A stretch of 64,000 bases of DNA from Multifurca ochricompacta (lineage: Eukaryota; Basidiomycota; Agaricomycetes; Russulales; Russulaceae), in the NCBI GenBank assembly GCA_022496185.1, contig WTXG01000007.1, positions 682,001 through 746,000 on the forward strand, written 5' to 3'. Shown one piece after another: positions 11,941 through 25,500 of the stretch. Each line of letters begins with the position of its first letter. Within the stretch, counting starts at the first letter, position 1. The translations under genes and the position numbers were made by a program. The notes under the pieces are model-generated. The model saw nothing but the letters and a program-made list of their open reading frames with translations. It did not search any database and was not told the origin of the DNA.

Positions 11941-13515
11941 ATGGAGCGTCTCCCTAACGAGTTGCTAGTTGATATTTTCACTTGGTGTACTCACTCAGCT
12001 GCTCTCTCTGCGATTACCCTCGCCAAGGTATGCCGGCGTTGGAGGGTTATCACAGATCATTCTCCGGGAATCTTCCAGTTTATTGCCCTCGATGATCATT
12101 CGTTACCTTTCTACCTTACCAACCACATCGCCAATTTTTACCTTGCACGTAGCTCGGGTCTCCCATTCGATGTGGACATAAACCTTATGTCAAGGGATAG
12201 CCTCCTCCCTCTACTCTCACCTTTCCTGAACCATCTAGGTAGATGGCGTTCATGTACAATCGGAGGTGCAAAGGAGGAGGCTGTCCGCTTCGGCGAGTTC
12301 TGGGACGCGGGCAACGGTGAGCCGAAGTTGGAGGAACTCGATATTGGCATTCTCGATCCAGCAGAGATGGATGAGATGGCGGATCACATTCAAGTTCAGG
12401 CAACCCAGGAGGGGGACACCACACCACCCGGCACATTTAAGCCGTACACGATCTCGTTGACTTCCAATCTCTTATTTATGACCGTGATGCTGTCCAAGCT
12501 CCCCTCTCCACTCACATTGTGCCCGCTCCGCTTCGTCACCCTCTTCATTACCGAGAATTCATTAACTTTGAACATACGTCCGGATGATCTTCTTCAATTT
12601 CTTACAGTTTGTCCCGAGCTCGAGTTCTTCTCATTCACAGGGTCCATGTCAGAGCCCTTTATCACCCCCGAGGACATTCTGCACCCACCACCTATCGTTT
12701 CTCTCCCGCGATTGCGCTCTCTTGTCTTGCATAGCACACTGACCACACGCATTTTACTTTCACACCTTCACACTCCGGCTTTACGGGAATTGTACCTCAA
12801 ACATCTTAATGTCGACTTTCAGTTTCCAATCCTCAACCCTTACCTTCCTCTTACCTCGCATCCGCCAACCGAGTCCTCGCTGAATTCTGTATTCTCTCTC
12901 GAGAGCACGACCGCCGACTTCGGCGCAAGTCCAAGTGAGCCACCCTCGTCTCCCACGCCAACAGAAATCCTTCTCCCTTCCTCTCACTCATTATCATTCG
13001 GCTTCGAGTGTGCCCTTGAAGATGGCGATTCGGATGACGAGTTCTCTGATTATTCCCAGTCACCTCATAGTGACCACGCGACGGGTATGGGCCTCCGCAG
13101 TCTTTTAAGTCGCAGTGCCCCACCATTGCGTGTGCTGGAGATGGATTATGCTGACATGCGAACGAAGGATTTCGCTTGGCTGTTTTTTCACGCACAATCG
13201 TTGACAGAATTCAGGATTGTCGCGAGCGACATGGCAGATCGAGTTGTGCGTATGCTCGCGCCGGATGTAAATGGGGCAGTGTTGTTGCCAAGGCTCCGGA
13301 GTCTGGGGTTGATCAATTGTCAGCGGCTGAGCGGGACAGCGATCGTGGAGGCCGTTCGTGAGAGAGCACGTACAACGGATGGCCCTGCCACTGAAGGAAG
13401 GACTATTGATGTATTTCCATTGGAGGATATAGCAGTAGTGGGCTGCGCCAACTTCACGATTAACGACGGATTGGAACTAGCGGAAGTTCTTGGTGAGCGA
13501 CTTCGATTCCATTGA
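11941..13515 (+). CDS. F-box protein with leucine-rich region
   Basis: Predicted substrate receptor of an SCF ubiquitin ligase. A single exon of 524 codons from ATG 11941. The N-terminal F-box (MERLPNELLVDIFTWCTHSA, then LAKVCRRWRVI) binds Skp1. The body has spaced leucine-rich stretches (PRLRSLVLHSTL, TPALRELYLKHL, PRLRSLGLINCQRLSGTAIV), typical of the large agaricomycete F-box family. A Ser/Pro-rich acidic linker (about residues 305-375) divides the repeats. A GTGAGC donor-like sequence at 13,494 leaves open a short downstream exon. I cannot assign a substrate. Confidence 0.8.
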   Translation: MERLPNELLVDIFTWCTHSAALSAITLAKVCRRWRVITDHSPGIFQFIALDDHSLPFYLTNHIANFYLARSSGLPFDVDINLMSRDSLLPLLSPFLNHLGRWRSCTIGGAKEEAVRFGEFWDAGNGEPKLEELDIGILDPAEMDEMADHIQVQATQEGDTTPPGTFKPYTISLTSNLLFMTVMLSKLPSPLTLCPLRFVTLFITENSLTLNIRPDDLLQFLTVCPELEFFSFTGSMSEPFITPEDILHPPPIVSLPRLRSLVLHSTLTTRILLSHLHTPALRELYLKHLNVDFQFPILNPYLPLTSHPPTESSLNSVFSLESTTADFGASPSEPPSSPTPTEILLPSSHSLSFGFECALEDGDSDDEFSDYSQSPHSDHATGMGLRSLLSRSAPPLRVLEMDYADMRTKDFAWLFFHAQSLTEFRIVASDMADRVVRMLAPDVNGAVLLPRLRSLGLINCQRLSGTAIVEAVRERARTTDGPATEGRTIDVFPLEDIAVVGCANFTINDGLELAEVLGERLRFH

Positions 13516-14923
13516 CCTATCCTTTGACAAGGGGGGCGGGCGGGTTAGGCAGCTAGCCTGGATTGTTGCATGGTGTGTAAATTTGTTATGGGACATCCAC
13601 TGGACGTCTTGTAATGTACTTATTCACTACATACCTACGAGTACACAGGGTCCGGTAATCCTCGTCCGATTCTTCACGTCACCTAAGACGGTTTATATCC
13701 GCAATCTCAGCATGAATATACAACATATACATGCAGTCGCCCACCTAACAAGCTTCTCATTACTAGACGTCAGTCATGGTAAGTGGATCACAACCATAAC
13801 TATTATGCGGACGGTATAGATGAATTCCAGCTTCGTCGTTGATGCCCTAAATGCTTCAGGAGCATGTCCTCATCAAATCTCACATTGTCTACAGATTCCA
13901 GAGTCAATCGAAGGGCCAAACATGCGTAAAGTAGATACTTGTCGTGTGCTGCCTGCGCAACGTGAGGAACCTGGCGCCTAGCTAATGTCCATCTCTGTGT
14001 TACTAGAAGAAAGGAAATAGTGTAGCGGGGAAGACATGTCGTATGACAGCCTAGACTCGACACTCAGCACAGAATTTGGAAGGCCATCCTTTAATTCCCG
14101 CTGTGACCAATACCGAACGTCCCTTTAAGATCACTCCTGTAAGCTTCCCGCCGCTCATAGACCGCAATGTCCCCACCTGCCCTGTATTCTAATTCGGAAT
14201 TGATCGCTGTGCGTGGCCGACCGAATGCCATATAGGATCGCGGATGCTGAAATATTGAATGAATTAAAGATTCTGTTGATGGGAGTGTCGGGTATCACGG
14301 GGGCTTGGGCTCCGTGATTAAGTGCACAACGGTTAACTCAGAGCTCAAGAATAATATTTGAATGGGGCTTCATCATGGTGCGGGCACAAGGCCCCAAAAT
14401 TACCGATATTATCCAACTCTGAAATTGAATTTCGGACTTGGGGTCTAAGTATACCGCCCGAATGTAACGTGGCAGGCAGGAGACACTCTTTCTTTTTGTG
14501 GGGTTTTGACTCATAACGTGATGTGGATATGAAGATGACAAGAGATGGAGGAAACGCACTGGCGGATCAGAGGGGACGTTGGATGACGATGAATTGGTAT
14601 TCCTTTATGTGCAATGAGAGGACACACCTCCATCGTGTCATAGGAGGCTCTGTACAAATACATTATGCATTGTGGGTTTCGCTAAGGCTTCTCTCAGTCG
14701 GGAAGGTAAGGGGAACGGGAACAAGGGCGACATTTACACATAGTCAGCGTTGCCCGTGGAACTTCACAGGGGACCTTGATTTGCTGGGAAGACTCGAACA
14801 AGGGGTCATGCCATGGGGCTAGTCTTGCAGATGAACGGGTGATACATCCACTCATCCTCGTGAACAGGGTCTTCCTGGTGACCATGTTAGTCATTTTCAG
14901 CGAGCAGTGGAGATGCTGCAACC
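13516..14923. other. Intergenic, no gene seen
   Basis: 1.4 kb between the convergent 3' ends of the F-box gene and BMS1. I checked both strands for coding resemblance and for tRNA A/B boxes and found neither. Confidence 0.5.
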
Positions 14924-17900
14924 TCAGGCTATCACTTGGTGTAAGTTCTTCCTCTTCTTTCGACTGATACCCTCCTCTCGCTCTGCTTTGCGTTTATTCT
15001 TGATTCCTGCCACCCGCATATGGTCCTTCCTCTCCTCCCTCTTCTTCTCGCTTTTCCTGTGTTCATCCTTCTCGAGTCGTTTCTTCCGAATCTCAGCGCC
15101 CTCCTGCTTCTTCTCCCGTCGCCGCATGATTGCGTCCTTCCGCAGCGCATGCATCTGTTGCATCACCACTAATGCCTTCTTTTCTTCCGGCTCGAGCAAC
15201 ACAGCACGCTTTTGAAGGTATGTCGCCTTCTTCTGGGGCTTCATAAGCTTCGGTTTAGATGCATAAGGAAGTGCAGCTTGCAGTTTGCGAGGTACTTTGA
15301 GTGCATTGAAGCGCCGACCGGGGCGTTCGATGGATTTGTATGCTGAGTCAGGTTGATGCGGCGCGGACAAGCCTTGCTCACGCCGCACCTGACCGTTGAG
15401 TCGCATACCCGTCCAGTGAGAACCACTGGAAAGAAGAAGGGACGTAACGGGGTTGTAAAACTTGCGAGGCTGGATGGTGTACCAGGCGCGAAGAAATATC
15501 AGGTCTAGAGCAGTTGTGTCATAGATAACCTGGCTGGCTAATAATAAAACCCACCACTCATTAACACCTTGTCCTCAAAGGTAGCTCTGAATGCACCATC
15601 CGGCTTCGGTAACGCTTTTTTCACTTGGCCGCGTATGCCGGACACTGTCCGGAGGTTCGCACCTTCAAACTTGGCTACTTCCAGTGCACTCGAGAACATA
15701 TCCTTCACGAATGTCGTATTCTTGAAGATCTTGTACGGCACGCCAGTCAGTTTCAATTTCTTGACAATGTTCACCGATCGGTCGATATCCAGCACTACCC
15801 CGGTCGCGGCTATGCGGAACGCTGCTGCGCCGTCCTCCAGGGAATTGAACGCACAGAACCCCGTGTTGGGAGCCGATACGGGTCCGTAGAAGTTCGCGTA
15901 GCAGTGCATATGCTCTGGTGTGTACTTAAGCATGCGCATCCGAATGGAATGGTCGTCCAGCGAGTATATGGGCACTGTTTGGAAGCGCCGCCATCCTAAA
16001 CTCAGGATGAGAGGGTCATTTGTTTTCAGGGTACGAGTGTGCCAGCGGTGGCGTTTGATGCGTACTTGCACGAAGCCAAATTGTTCTTCTATGGGTAAGA
16101 GTCCGCCTACCACCAATGGGCGAGTGGGGTCAAAGTGTTCAGACATCTCGCACGGTACGGATGTAAGCTCCAGGCGAACGTATGAACCTGGTCGATAGCC
16201 CTCTACCAATGCACGCGTGGTGGCATCGACATCCGCAAATTCGGCACGGTTGAGAGCTTGCTGGGCAGATATGGCTTCCTTGGCCTCGGCATAGAAATCT
16301 TGTTTGGCAGACTCAGGGTCATCATACTGTTCGTCGAATTTGCGCTTGAGGGCTTCCTTTTTAGTCATAAGAATGGCAGCTCGGGGATCAGAATCGTCAG
16401 CTCCCTTCGGAAATTCTTCATCGTAATCAGAGTCGGCCTTCTCGTCTTCATCACTGGCGTTGTCGTCTGCAACGCCATCGTGCTCGCCAGCGCTGCCAGC
16501 CACAGATGTATCATTTACACCTGTTATGAAAAGGTGTCGAATGGAATCAAGGGCCTCTTCTCCTTCCCATTTTCCCAGGTGAAGAGCGAGCGGATTCATC
16601 TCCTTTGTAGCGTCCAAGGTGTCCGCGTCCGCGTCGGTCGCCTTCAATGTGAAAAAGTCGTCAACCTGGTCATTTTCTTTATGATCTTCATTCCTTGCTG
16701 TGCCTGGCTCATCCCGCACAACCTCGCGTGGAGATAAAGAGCTTGAGTAGATGAGTGTAGTCCAGTCCTTGCGCTTGTTTTGCCGTACCAGCTTGAATGA
16801 CGCACTCGCTTGGTTCAATAAATTAGATTTCCATTTGGGAACTTCTTCATCTCTTCCATCTGTGTCGCTCTGCAAGTCTATGTCATTTCCGCCATCCGAG
16901 TCGAAATGCATGCGTGCGCCTCCGCCACCATCGTCTCCAAGATCTGAATCGCTTTCTGCATATTGAATGCCAGCTCCTTCATGTTCCCTGGTTGGGGTTA
17001 ACTTGTCTGCTGAATGATGCCCAGCTCGCAGGGTTGAGCGCCCAGTAATATCCAGTTCTGCGCTTTCATCTTCACTATAAGACAGTTCATCATCGTCGAA
17101 ATCTCCATCAGAGGCGCTTCCTGGGTCTTCTTCTTGTTCATCCTCCTCATTGTCCCTTTGGCCTTCCCCATCGCCTCTAGCACGGGAAAGGACGTGTCGA
17201 CTAGGAGATGGGTGTGGGCCGATGGAAAGAGATTTGGAAGAGGAGTCAAGGAGACGAATCTGACTGCGAGTAACAGCGTGCTCTAGGGTTTCGTTAACCC
17301 CTTGTAAATCCATAACCATTTGTTCCCCCTCGCCTTGGGGTACTAACCGGATAGGGTCAGTGTTGATGCGAATCAAAATACCGGGAAACTCACCGTCAGG
17401 ATTTCCACGAGTGAAACTTCCCGGGACGTTGACCCACACAGCATCTTTATCGTACATTACCCCACCAACGTCGCTCATCGGCGCATGAACGAGCAGTCTC
17501 TTCTTCTCGCTGAGCTTCCTTCGCTTTTCCGAGTCGGCAGTAGGGAATGGACATGGGTCGCCAAGTAGTGTAATGAGGTTGATACCCAGATCTCCGACGC
17601 CGGGGATGTGCACCTTGGTGCCTTCTCGTAAGTTTGTACCACGGAGGTAGCCGTAAACAGTGACAGTGCGGTCACATTTGCCCTTTGACAAACGGATCTG
17701 TTCACGAGGGGTAAGGTCTTCAAAGCGGTCCGCAAGCAGGTATGAATGGGCATTGCGAAAAATGAGAGGGCGGAACTTCATGACAGAGATAAAGCGAGAC
17801 AAGTTGAGGATTTCAGAGTCAGGGTAGCGCCCATTGAGGACTCCAGACAGATAAAAGAGCTTTGCACCCTGATAAATTTCTGCCCAGAAGCGCTTTTTCA

Positions 17901-18569
17901 GAGATTTTTTGGTGGCGCGTAGTGTAGCGGACTTTTTTATGAGGTCCAGATGAGTGAGAATGCCAATGACTTTTGGAAAACCATGAACTTGAAGGATGTT
18001 AAGAAATTCAAACGTTTCCTGGAAAAATGGTGTGTTCCTAATGCAGGTTAATGGGATAGATGGACATACCATCTCAAAGCCAAATGAACCGTCTATCATG
18101 AGAAGCACGAGGTCAGCGACTTTAGCGATGTCGATCATTGAGTTGAGGTCATTGTTGCACTCGATAAAAGTAAGTCGCCTTTTCTTCCCGCTAACTACCG
18201 TCACAGGTCCTCTGGTGTCATTTAGTGTCTGTTTGGTGTACCTACGGACAAGGGACTTGATGAGTGTGCTTTTGCCAACGCCGGGTGGGCCAACGATGGC
18301 GACTATGACTGGTGGTGGGATATCATCAGGGGTACGGTCGACAAGGGGAACGTGCAAGCGAGTTTGATCTCTTTCTGCAGCGCGGCGGCCCTGTCTTTCT
18401 GCTCTGCGTCCTGATCTGGGCGCGAATGCCTGAAGGTGGAAAAGGTGAGACGGTTTGGGAATTGGAAGAGGGATTAAATAGACACTTTTTCATTAAATAC
18501 TGATTTCTTTTCTGCCTTCTTACGTCGATGAACTTTGTGTTTCTGTGTACTACTTTTGTCGTCTGACAT
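14924..18569 (-). CDS. BMS1: Ribosome biogenesis GTPase Bms1
   Basis: Nucleolar GTPase of the SSU processome; with Rcl1 it acts in early 40S assembly. Minus strand. Exon 1 (18569 to about 18494) encodes [20 protein letters not shown]. Exon 2 starts [20 protein letters not shown]. Seen: P-loop [19 protein letters not shown], the circularly permuted-looking GTPase region with [10 protein letters not shown], a central acidic low-complexity stretch ([20 protein letters not shown] and more), and the C-terminal BMS1/TSR1 domain ([18 protein letters not shown], then [20 protein letters not shown]). The final exon encodes a Lys/Arg-rich tail ([20 protein letters not shown]) ending at 14924. An intron of about 50 bp near 18,020-18,070 lies after DGSFGFEM. 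Length is about 1,100 residues, near yeast Bms1. It shares a 142-bp promoter with the Cep57-like gene. Confidence 0.95.
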
Positions 18570-18711
18570 TCTCTATTGACTGACGATGATACATGAGATG
18601 AGATGAGCAAAGTTTGTGTGAGAATTTGAACGCGAACACGTGATCAACGCGCCGCCGTTCGTGGTCGAGAGCGGTTGTACTTGTGCTTGTATCCTCCTCA
18701 TCTTGAACTTC
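18570..18711. promoter_or_regulatory. Compact bidirectional promoter BMS1 / Cep57-like
   Basis: Only 142 bp separate the two proposed start codons, so both promoters must overlap. It contains CACGTG at about 18,639-18,644 (an E-box-like palindrome). Confidence 0.45.
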
Positions 18712-21700
18712 ATGGGGAGAGCGCCGCCAAAATTCGATATTAGTATAGCCGGGGATGAGCAGGAGCAGTCTCGCATTCAACTTGAGAAGAATCTCCTTCA
18801 CACCGACTTGTCCCTTCACCTCTCCTCCACTCATGATGACTACTCGGTCGAGAATCCCCGCCATCAACCAGGGGTGTCAGCTCCATTTTCTGCTTTTCAC
18901 TCAATCGACCGCTCTAGAGAGGCATTCGACATGGATGAGGGTCTCAGTCAACTGCATGCATGGTCTTATCACACCGGCGAGGATGATGAAGGAATTCACC
19001 CTTTTGTCGGGGGTGAGACTTTATCAACAGCCGCTCACCACGCCAGTGCGCTCACTCTCAGCGCTGGCCTCGGTGGCCGGGGAGAAAGACGGGATATCAG
19101 CTTCAGCGGTGCAGAGTACGACCCTGAGCGGCCCTTACAAGACCTCATCGCTGGAATCCGTAGTAATTTAACTCTATTCGATGAGTTGAAAGCCCCATCG
19201 CGGACTACTGTAAGTCATCTTCTTTTCCACTTTTTACAACGTTGCATGAAATTTCTCTATCGTACATTTAGTCGAACCCTGTACCTTTCGACCCCCTCGT
19301 TGTGGACAGCACAGCAGAGCTTAACCAGGTTTTGTCCCCTCAGCACGTCAGGGCCGCCAGTCTCCGCGTTCGCTCCCCTCACTCGGAGCAATCCACATCC
19401 TCCTCCTCGTCAGAGCCAGATACCCCCGACCCGACAACATCGAAGCCAAAGCTTTCAGAGACCCTATCTCACCTGATGTTTTCTCCGAAGCGACCACGCT
19501 CGCCTGCTTTGAGCGCCCGTTCTGCATCTCCTGCCCAACTGCGCGCTCCTGCACGCAGACCGACGTCTACTTCGAATCGGTCTGAGTCTCAACACTTACC
19601 TCAAACGCACCAGGTGACTGTGCCGCCCTCCTCTCTTCGTGCAGCGCAACCGGAGGTTGGGGAGGGCGAGCCGACGCCACGTCCGCGCAGAGTTCATTTA
19701 CACGCTCAAATTGCCAAACCGGATAACGTACCTCGTCCACCAACTCCATCTACCACCAATTCTAACTTCACAAGACTAGCGAGAGGGCTGGCACGTGAGA
19801 TCGAGGCTGAGCAAAGTAGGTGGCACGCACCTATGGAGGTTGAAGGGCCACATATTAGCACTAAGGGGAGTGGTTCGACGCAGAGCGTGCTGAGGGCAAA
19901 AGCAGTTTTGGGTAAGTAGTGATGATCGTGGCTATCTCTTTACTAACTGATTATGCAAGTGAATGCTCCTGTCTCTTCTAATGGGAAGAAAAAGCAGGTT
20001 CAGCTCCCCGACGTGACCGGTCTAACAGTTGCTGTCGAGAGCCCCGCCAAGGGGCAGCCTTATCAATCATGCGGGGACATAGGCAAGGAGTATGACGACA
20101 AAGAAGGACACGGTTTATCTCTCTTCCTGTCTCTGTCTCCCTCTTGCTCATAACCCTTAAGCTCGTCTGCAGCTGGCGATGAACCTCCTACAAACGAAGA
20201 TCGCTCACCTCGATGTGGAAAATCACACCTCGAGGAGACGCATGAAAGAGCTTGAGCGCGAGTTGGACGTATGCAGACGGGATGTTGAGAGGCAGCGTGA
20301 ACTAGTCATGCAGCGCGAAGAGTTTTTATCGATTCAACAAAGAGCAGAAACGGTCAATACGAAAATGAAAGGCAAAGCACGAGTTGTTGGAGACGCCAAG
20401 GAAGAGCAAAAGCGTTATAAACAAGCTGTCGAGGAGAAGAAAGGTTCGCAGAATTTTCCCATCTGCGCGCCCTTCTCGTCATTGAACATGTTGGGACAGC
20501 TTTGGAATCCCTCATTCTCACTCTACGATCACACATGGCCCGACTCTCTTCTGAGCTTGCATCACATAAGACGTTACTCGACGAATTGCGCTCTCTCAGG
20601 GAAGCGGACAAACATACACTTCGGCAGAAGGTGCGCGAGGTCGACCTTCTTAGGCGAGAGGTAGAAAAGATTGCTGGTGAGGTGGAGGTACTCAAGGGGG
20701 TTGTGGAAGAGGGTCTCAGAGAGAGGAGGGAGCGTAGTCTCTCCTACTCTCATGATGAACCTCAAGTGCATGACCCGGATGACAACAAGAGAGAGGATGG
20801 CGGCAGCTTCGAAGTGGAAAGGACACAAGACGACGCAGAGGGCCCAAATCCCGATGCGCAGCAATATGCCAACTACGAGGAAATTGAAGACGTTCAACCT
20901 GCTCTCGCACGTCGCGCGCTCCTGGAGCGCACAACACATACGGATCAAGCTACCTTCGGTTCATCCCCTGTCGCAGGCGGTGGCAGCAACACACGACGGT
21001 ATGTCGAGGATATCGAAGTCGACCGCATCTCTGCGGAACTTGAGGAGCGGCGGTCGGAGCGGTCGCGCTCATCATCCAGACTAGGAAGCTCTATCAGTAG
21101 CGACGGATCCCACCGCGCCCCGAGCGTGGCGTCTTCGGCACGCAACCGTCAGATCGCCTCGTCTCCACCAGGACATGCTGCCACTCTTGGCAATATTCGC
21201 CAAGAGAACCAAAGTCCGCCTCCACGCCCTTTCATGCAGGATTCTCGCCCCACCGCACCGACGCCGGCCCATGCTGCTCGAGAGTGGCGCCCCGCAGATG
21301 AAACGCCTTTCCCACAAATCCGTGGCGCACGCCTCGAACGAATGTTCTTCTCTGCTCCAGAGCATAACGCCAAGACATGTACTGTATGTCACCGCCGACG
21401 CCACCATGCCCCGAGGCCTCTGTGGTACCCCGCAACCAAGGGTCGTAATGTTACTGTTGGGGAGGTAAGCGACGAGGACGAAGGCTTTGAAGAGGGCTCG
21501 GTTGCAGAGAACAGAGATGGAGGCAAGGCATCCGAGGGAGCCGCCGTGACCCTAGACTTTTTGAACGAAGACGCAAGAAGTGCCAGCATCCCGCCACAAA
21601 CGGTGCTCGTGCGAGTTCTGAGGGAGCTCGAGGATGATTTCACTCATTATAAAGGGTGAGTAGTCTCCTGAACTTAGCGTTGTCACTGAATGACCTGGGT

Positions 21701-22036
21701 GTAGCATCTACACTGAGTTGGCCGACCAGTACAAGATTATGGACGCCGACTCGAACGTTGTGAAGCGGAATGCATTAGCGCAGCACCTACGCGAGGTGAT
21801 TGACATTCTCGAACAAAGGGTAAGGAAACTGCCATAGTTGGTCAATGCGAAATATGGCCTCATCACAATTTCAGGGTGATCAAATCGCGTCTCTTTATGA
21901 CCTCTTGACTTTTGAGGACAAGCCTGTTGCACGATCGGTTGTGCCAGAGAAGGATTCCAAGAAACATGGGCTCGGGCCCACAGGATTGGAACGGACTAGG
22001 GCGAGTGGGTCAAGAAAGCGTCTAACATTTGCGTAA
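18712..22036 (+). CDS. Cep57 microtubule-binding-domain coiled-coil protein
   Basis: Likely spindle-pole-body or microtubule-organising protein. The C-terminal part matches the Cep57 MT-binding type: TVLVRVLRELEDDFTHYKG, YTELADQYKIMDADSNVVKR, LREVIDILEQRGDQIASLYD, and an upstream Cys motif CTVCHRRRHH. A long middle coiled coil (about 20,180-20,730; e.g. RLSSELASHKTLLDELRSLR) follows a Ser/Pro-rich disordered N-terminal half. Introns inferred near 19,210-19,271, 19,913-19,957, 20,115-20,172, 20,443-20,500, 21,656-21,705 and 21,819-21,874. The stop is at 22034-22036. The start is uncertain: ATG 18712 (MGRAPPKFDIS) gives the longest plausible protein; ATGs at about 18,832 and 18,931 are alternatives. 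The domain is recognised; the exact orthologue (fission yeast Ppc89-like or metazoan Cep57-like) is inference. Confidence 0.78.
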
Positions 22037-22533
22037 ACGTTTTGTATCATTATTGGTTAATTCCCCCTCATTCACCACGGCCTCCGCTATGATTGTTCCA
22101 TATATCGTTGCAAAGTTCCATTTACACGATTGTATTAGAAGTTGATGGTCATTGTTTGATTATTACAATCAATAGACCAGCAATAATTTTGTTTGATAAT
22201 GCACGCACAAATACTCAACGTAGTTGCTTGAGGTAAAGCTGGAGGAGAATATCTAGTCACAACAATTACTGCACTGTTGCTCTCACTGCTGGGAGGGATC
22301 TTCCATTGGACATTTGTACGCATCTGCATTATTATACACGCGGCGCCCACGTAGCGCCCGTATTGAAGAATGCAGATAGGGTGCGAGCAATCTAGTAAAT
22401 GTAGTGAATAATTGTAGAGGTGGGGTAAAATTTATTCAGATTGCGTCTGACTCTGTCAATACTGGTTTAACTAGCACAAAATTGGATTATTGCATTGCAA
22501 GAGTATGTTCAGAAAGTCGCAGTGGTCTGGTCT
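22037..22533. other. Intergenic, no gene seen
   Basis: 497 bp between convergent 3' ends. AT-rich, with no coding resemblance. Confidence 0.5.
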
Positions 22534-25500
22534 ACTAAGCGAAAGCAGTGTGGAGGCATGCCTCAATTTCTTTCTTATGCTGAGCCTGAAGAGGAAAGAT
22601 ATTTTTAGCTCAAGAACGGTACATTATCAGCAAGCGAGGTACCTTGCTCCCGGTGGCGACAGAACTCGTGGGCTCACGACCAGCATAAAGAGGGTATTTA
22701 CCCCTGTGATGCTGGGTCCCGTTGGCAGCAGTAAAGATGCGAGGACCAACATAAGTCCAAGCGCCATTATTGAGAGGCTCCTCCTACGGGTTCGCAAGTG
22801 TCAGTAAGACGAACGGGGAGACTTTGAGAAAAGCCATACTTGGCACCAAAGAATGTCTGCATTGGGATACGTGTCGAGGTGAGGGGCAATCTAGGGAAAC
22901 CATTAAAGGCCAGTCTGCAGCTGGTGAGAGGAGAAATACCAAATCATAAGGGAAGGGTGAGATTTGTTCCACGCGGCTGATTGCCACATCCTTGATGCCC
23001 TTAGCCTCACGCTCCTGGAGGAGGGTATAGTAAACTTGACCTAAGAACATTCATTAAGAATTCCGTAGCAAGCTATGCAAACACTTACCTGAGCAAAGGA
23101 TATGACGTCTTATTTCTTCAGGGGCAACAAGATCTTGAGAACTCTCTGGCAAGTAGCGCTGGAAGTGAGTATTGCCGACCATCTCTGAGAGCGATGACTT
23201 CGCATTCGGATGGCGAAGCAACGATTTCGAGAAGAATAAAATGAGCTGAAGAATAGGTAAGATACAAGACAATCTCGGCGCATATGCTGGGGACGTACGG
23301 GCTTCCGGAAGTCGCGGTGAATCTGACGGCGAAGCACATGGAACTGGATATGGGAATTAGTGATAATCAAGCATTGCAACACCGCTAGTCAGCTCACATA
23401 GTTAGCGGGAGTGGTTGGATACACGATCTGCATGTTACAATCTTGATGCATGCGCTCGAGTTTTTCAGGGCTAGGGAAGTGATTAGGGTGATCATCACAG
23501 AGCTGCAAGAACCGCTCGATGCGGGCGCTGGAGTGTTCAGGACCTTGACCGTCATATCCATGGGGCAGATTCACGACCAAGCCACTGCGTTGCAGCCATT
23601 TGCGTTCCCCGGATGCAATAAACTGGTCAATGATTGACTGCGCATTATTGGCAAAGTCACCAAACTGAGCCTCCCAGATTGTTACTGTGTCAGGTGAAAC
23701 AAGAGAATAACCGAGCTCAAAGCCAAGTGTGCCGTATTCAGATAAAGAAGAATTGCAAACGACAAAGCGCGCTTGATCTCCACCGAGGTTATTCAGGGGC
23801 ACGTATTGCCGCTCATTTTCTTGGTCATGGAGGACTGCATGTCGTTGCGAGAACGTGCCACGCTCGACGTCCTGTCCAGACACGCGTACGTGCTTCTTCT
23901 CTAGAGCGAGCGAACCGAAAGCAAGCGCTTCAGCCGTAGACCAGTCGATACCTTCACCATCTTCGACGGACTTGCTTCGGCTTTTGATGATGCGAGCGAG
24001 ATTACGGTGGACGTTAAAGTCCGAGGGATATGAGGAGATAACCTTTCCAACATGTTTGAGCGTCGCTTCGTCTACACCAGTTGTGCGCGTTGGGAGAATC
24101 TGCTCCGCAAGTTGCTTTGGGGACGGGAATCCTGGCCATGATGCGGAGAGCCATTCCTTACTGGTTGGAACATAATCTTTTGCAGCGTCAACAGCGGTCT
24201 CAAGCATGCCCCAAACCCATTTCTTGTGTTCATCAATGTCCTTCTCGGTGAAAGTACCCCGGCCAACAAGGAATTTAGTATACTGTGTTAAGGGCGTCGG
24301 CTGCTTCTCAATGGCCTGGTACATCCGCGGTTGCGTAAAACTGGGTTGGTCAGTCTCATTATGCCCATAGCGTCGGTAGCAGACGATGTCTATGACGACG
24401 TCTTTCTTGTATTTGGCACGATAATCTGCTGCAACTTGGCAGACGAACGTGACGGCCTCCGTATTATCACCGTTGACATGGAAGATAGGGGCATCAATGG
24501 ATTTGGCAATGTCAGAGGGATAGGGTGTCGATCGTGCGAAGCGAGGGTCGGTGGTAAAGCCAATCTGGTTATTGACAATTAGATGGATTGTGCCGCCAGT
24601 GCCGTAGGACGGGAGATTGTGGAAGCCCATAGTTTCATAGACAATGCCCTGCCCAGCAAATGCGGCATCACCATGAAGCAAAACGCCCATGGCCGTGCTG
24701 TGAGCAACTTCGTCATTTTCAATAAATTGAATAGCACGAGTTTTGCCAAGGACAACTGGGTCACAAGCCTCCAAATGTGACGGATTGGCAACAAGAGCTA
24801 GAGAGACCTTCTTGCCAGATGGAGTTGGACGAACGTAGTTGGCACCAAGGTGATACTTCACATCACCAGCCCGGAAGTTATCCGAATCGGTCGCCCCAGA
24901 GAATTCGTTCAGAATGGCTTCGATGGGTTTCCGAATGACATTTGCCAGAACATTCAAACGGCCACGATGGGGCATACCTATGGTGACGTACTTGACCCCA
25001 TGGTCCACGGAGCGGTCGATTAAAGCTTTCATGCCAGGAATAAGAGACTCGCAACCTTCAAGGCCGAAGCGCTTCTCGTTAGGATATTTGCTTGCAATGA
25101 ACTTCTCGAAGGACTCGGACCAAATGAGACGATCCAGGATCATCCTCTTTTCCTCGACGGTGTAGTTCCAAGGCTTTGGCACTTCGATACGTTCACGGAT
25201 CCAGTCACACTGTTCTTTGTCTGGGATGTGGACATACTGGATCCCAACGGCACCACCTAATACCGGGTCATGTAAGGGGTGGAAGACTCGAGATGAAGAG
25301 TCTTACAGTATATGCGCTTTAGGGTTTTGATGATTTCCCCTAGGCTCATAGTTTTGCGGTCCTCGGTAGCAAAATGTGGCAATATCCCTGGTCCGAGAGT
25401 AATTTGCTTGTCGAGATCACGTTCAGTGAAGCCGTAGTGACTCAATTCAAGCTCAGGGGGATGAAAGTCTTGGAGGTCGGCATCAAGGATGCCAAGAGGA

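Noticed and set aside
18550..18867. Antisense ORF opposite the Cep57-like start
   Set aside because: Overlaps the BMS1 first exon and promoter with no homology. A shadow frame.
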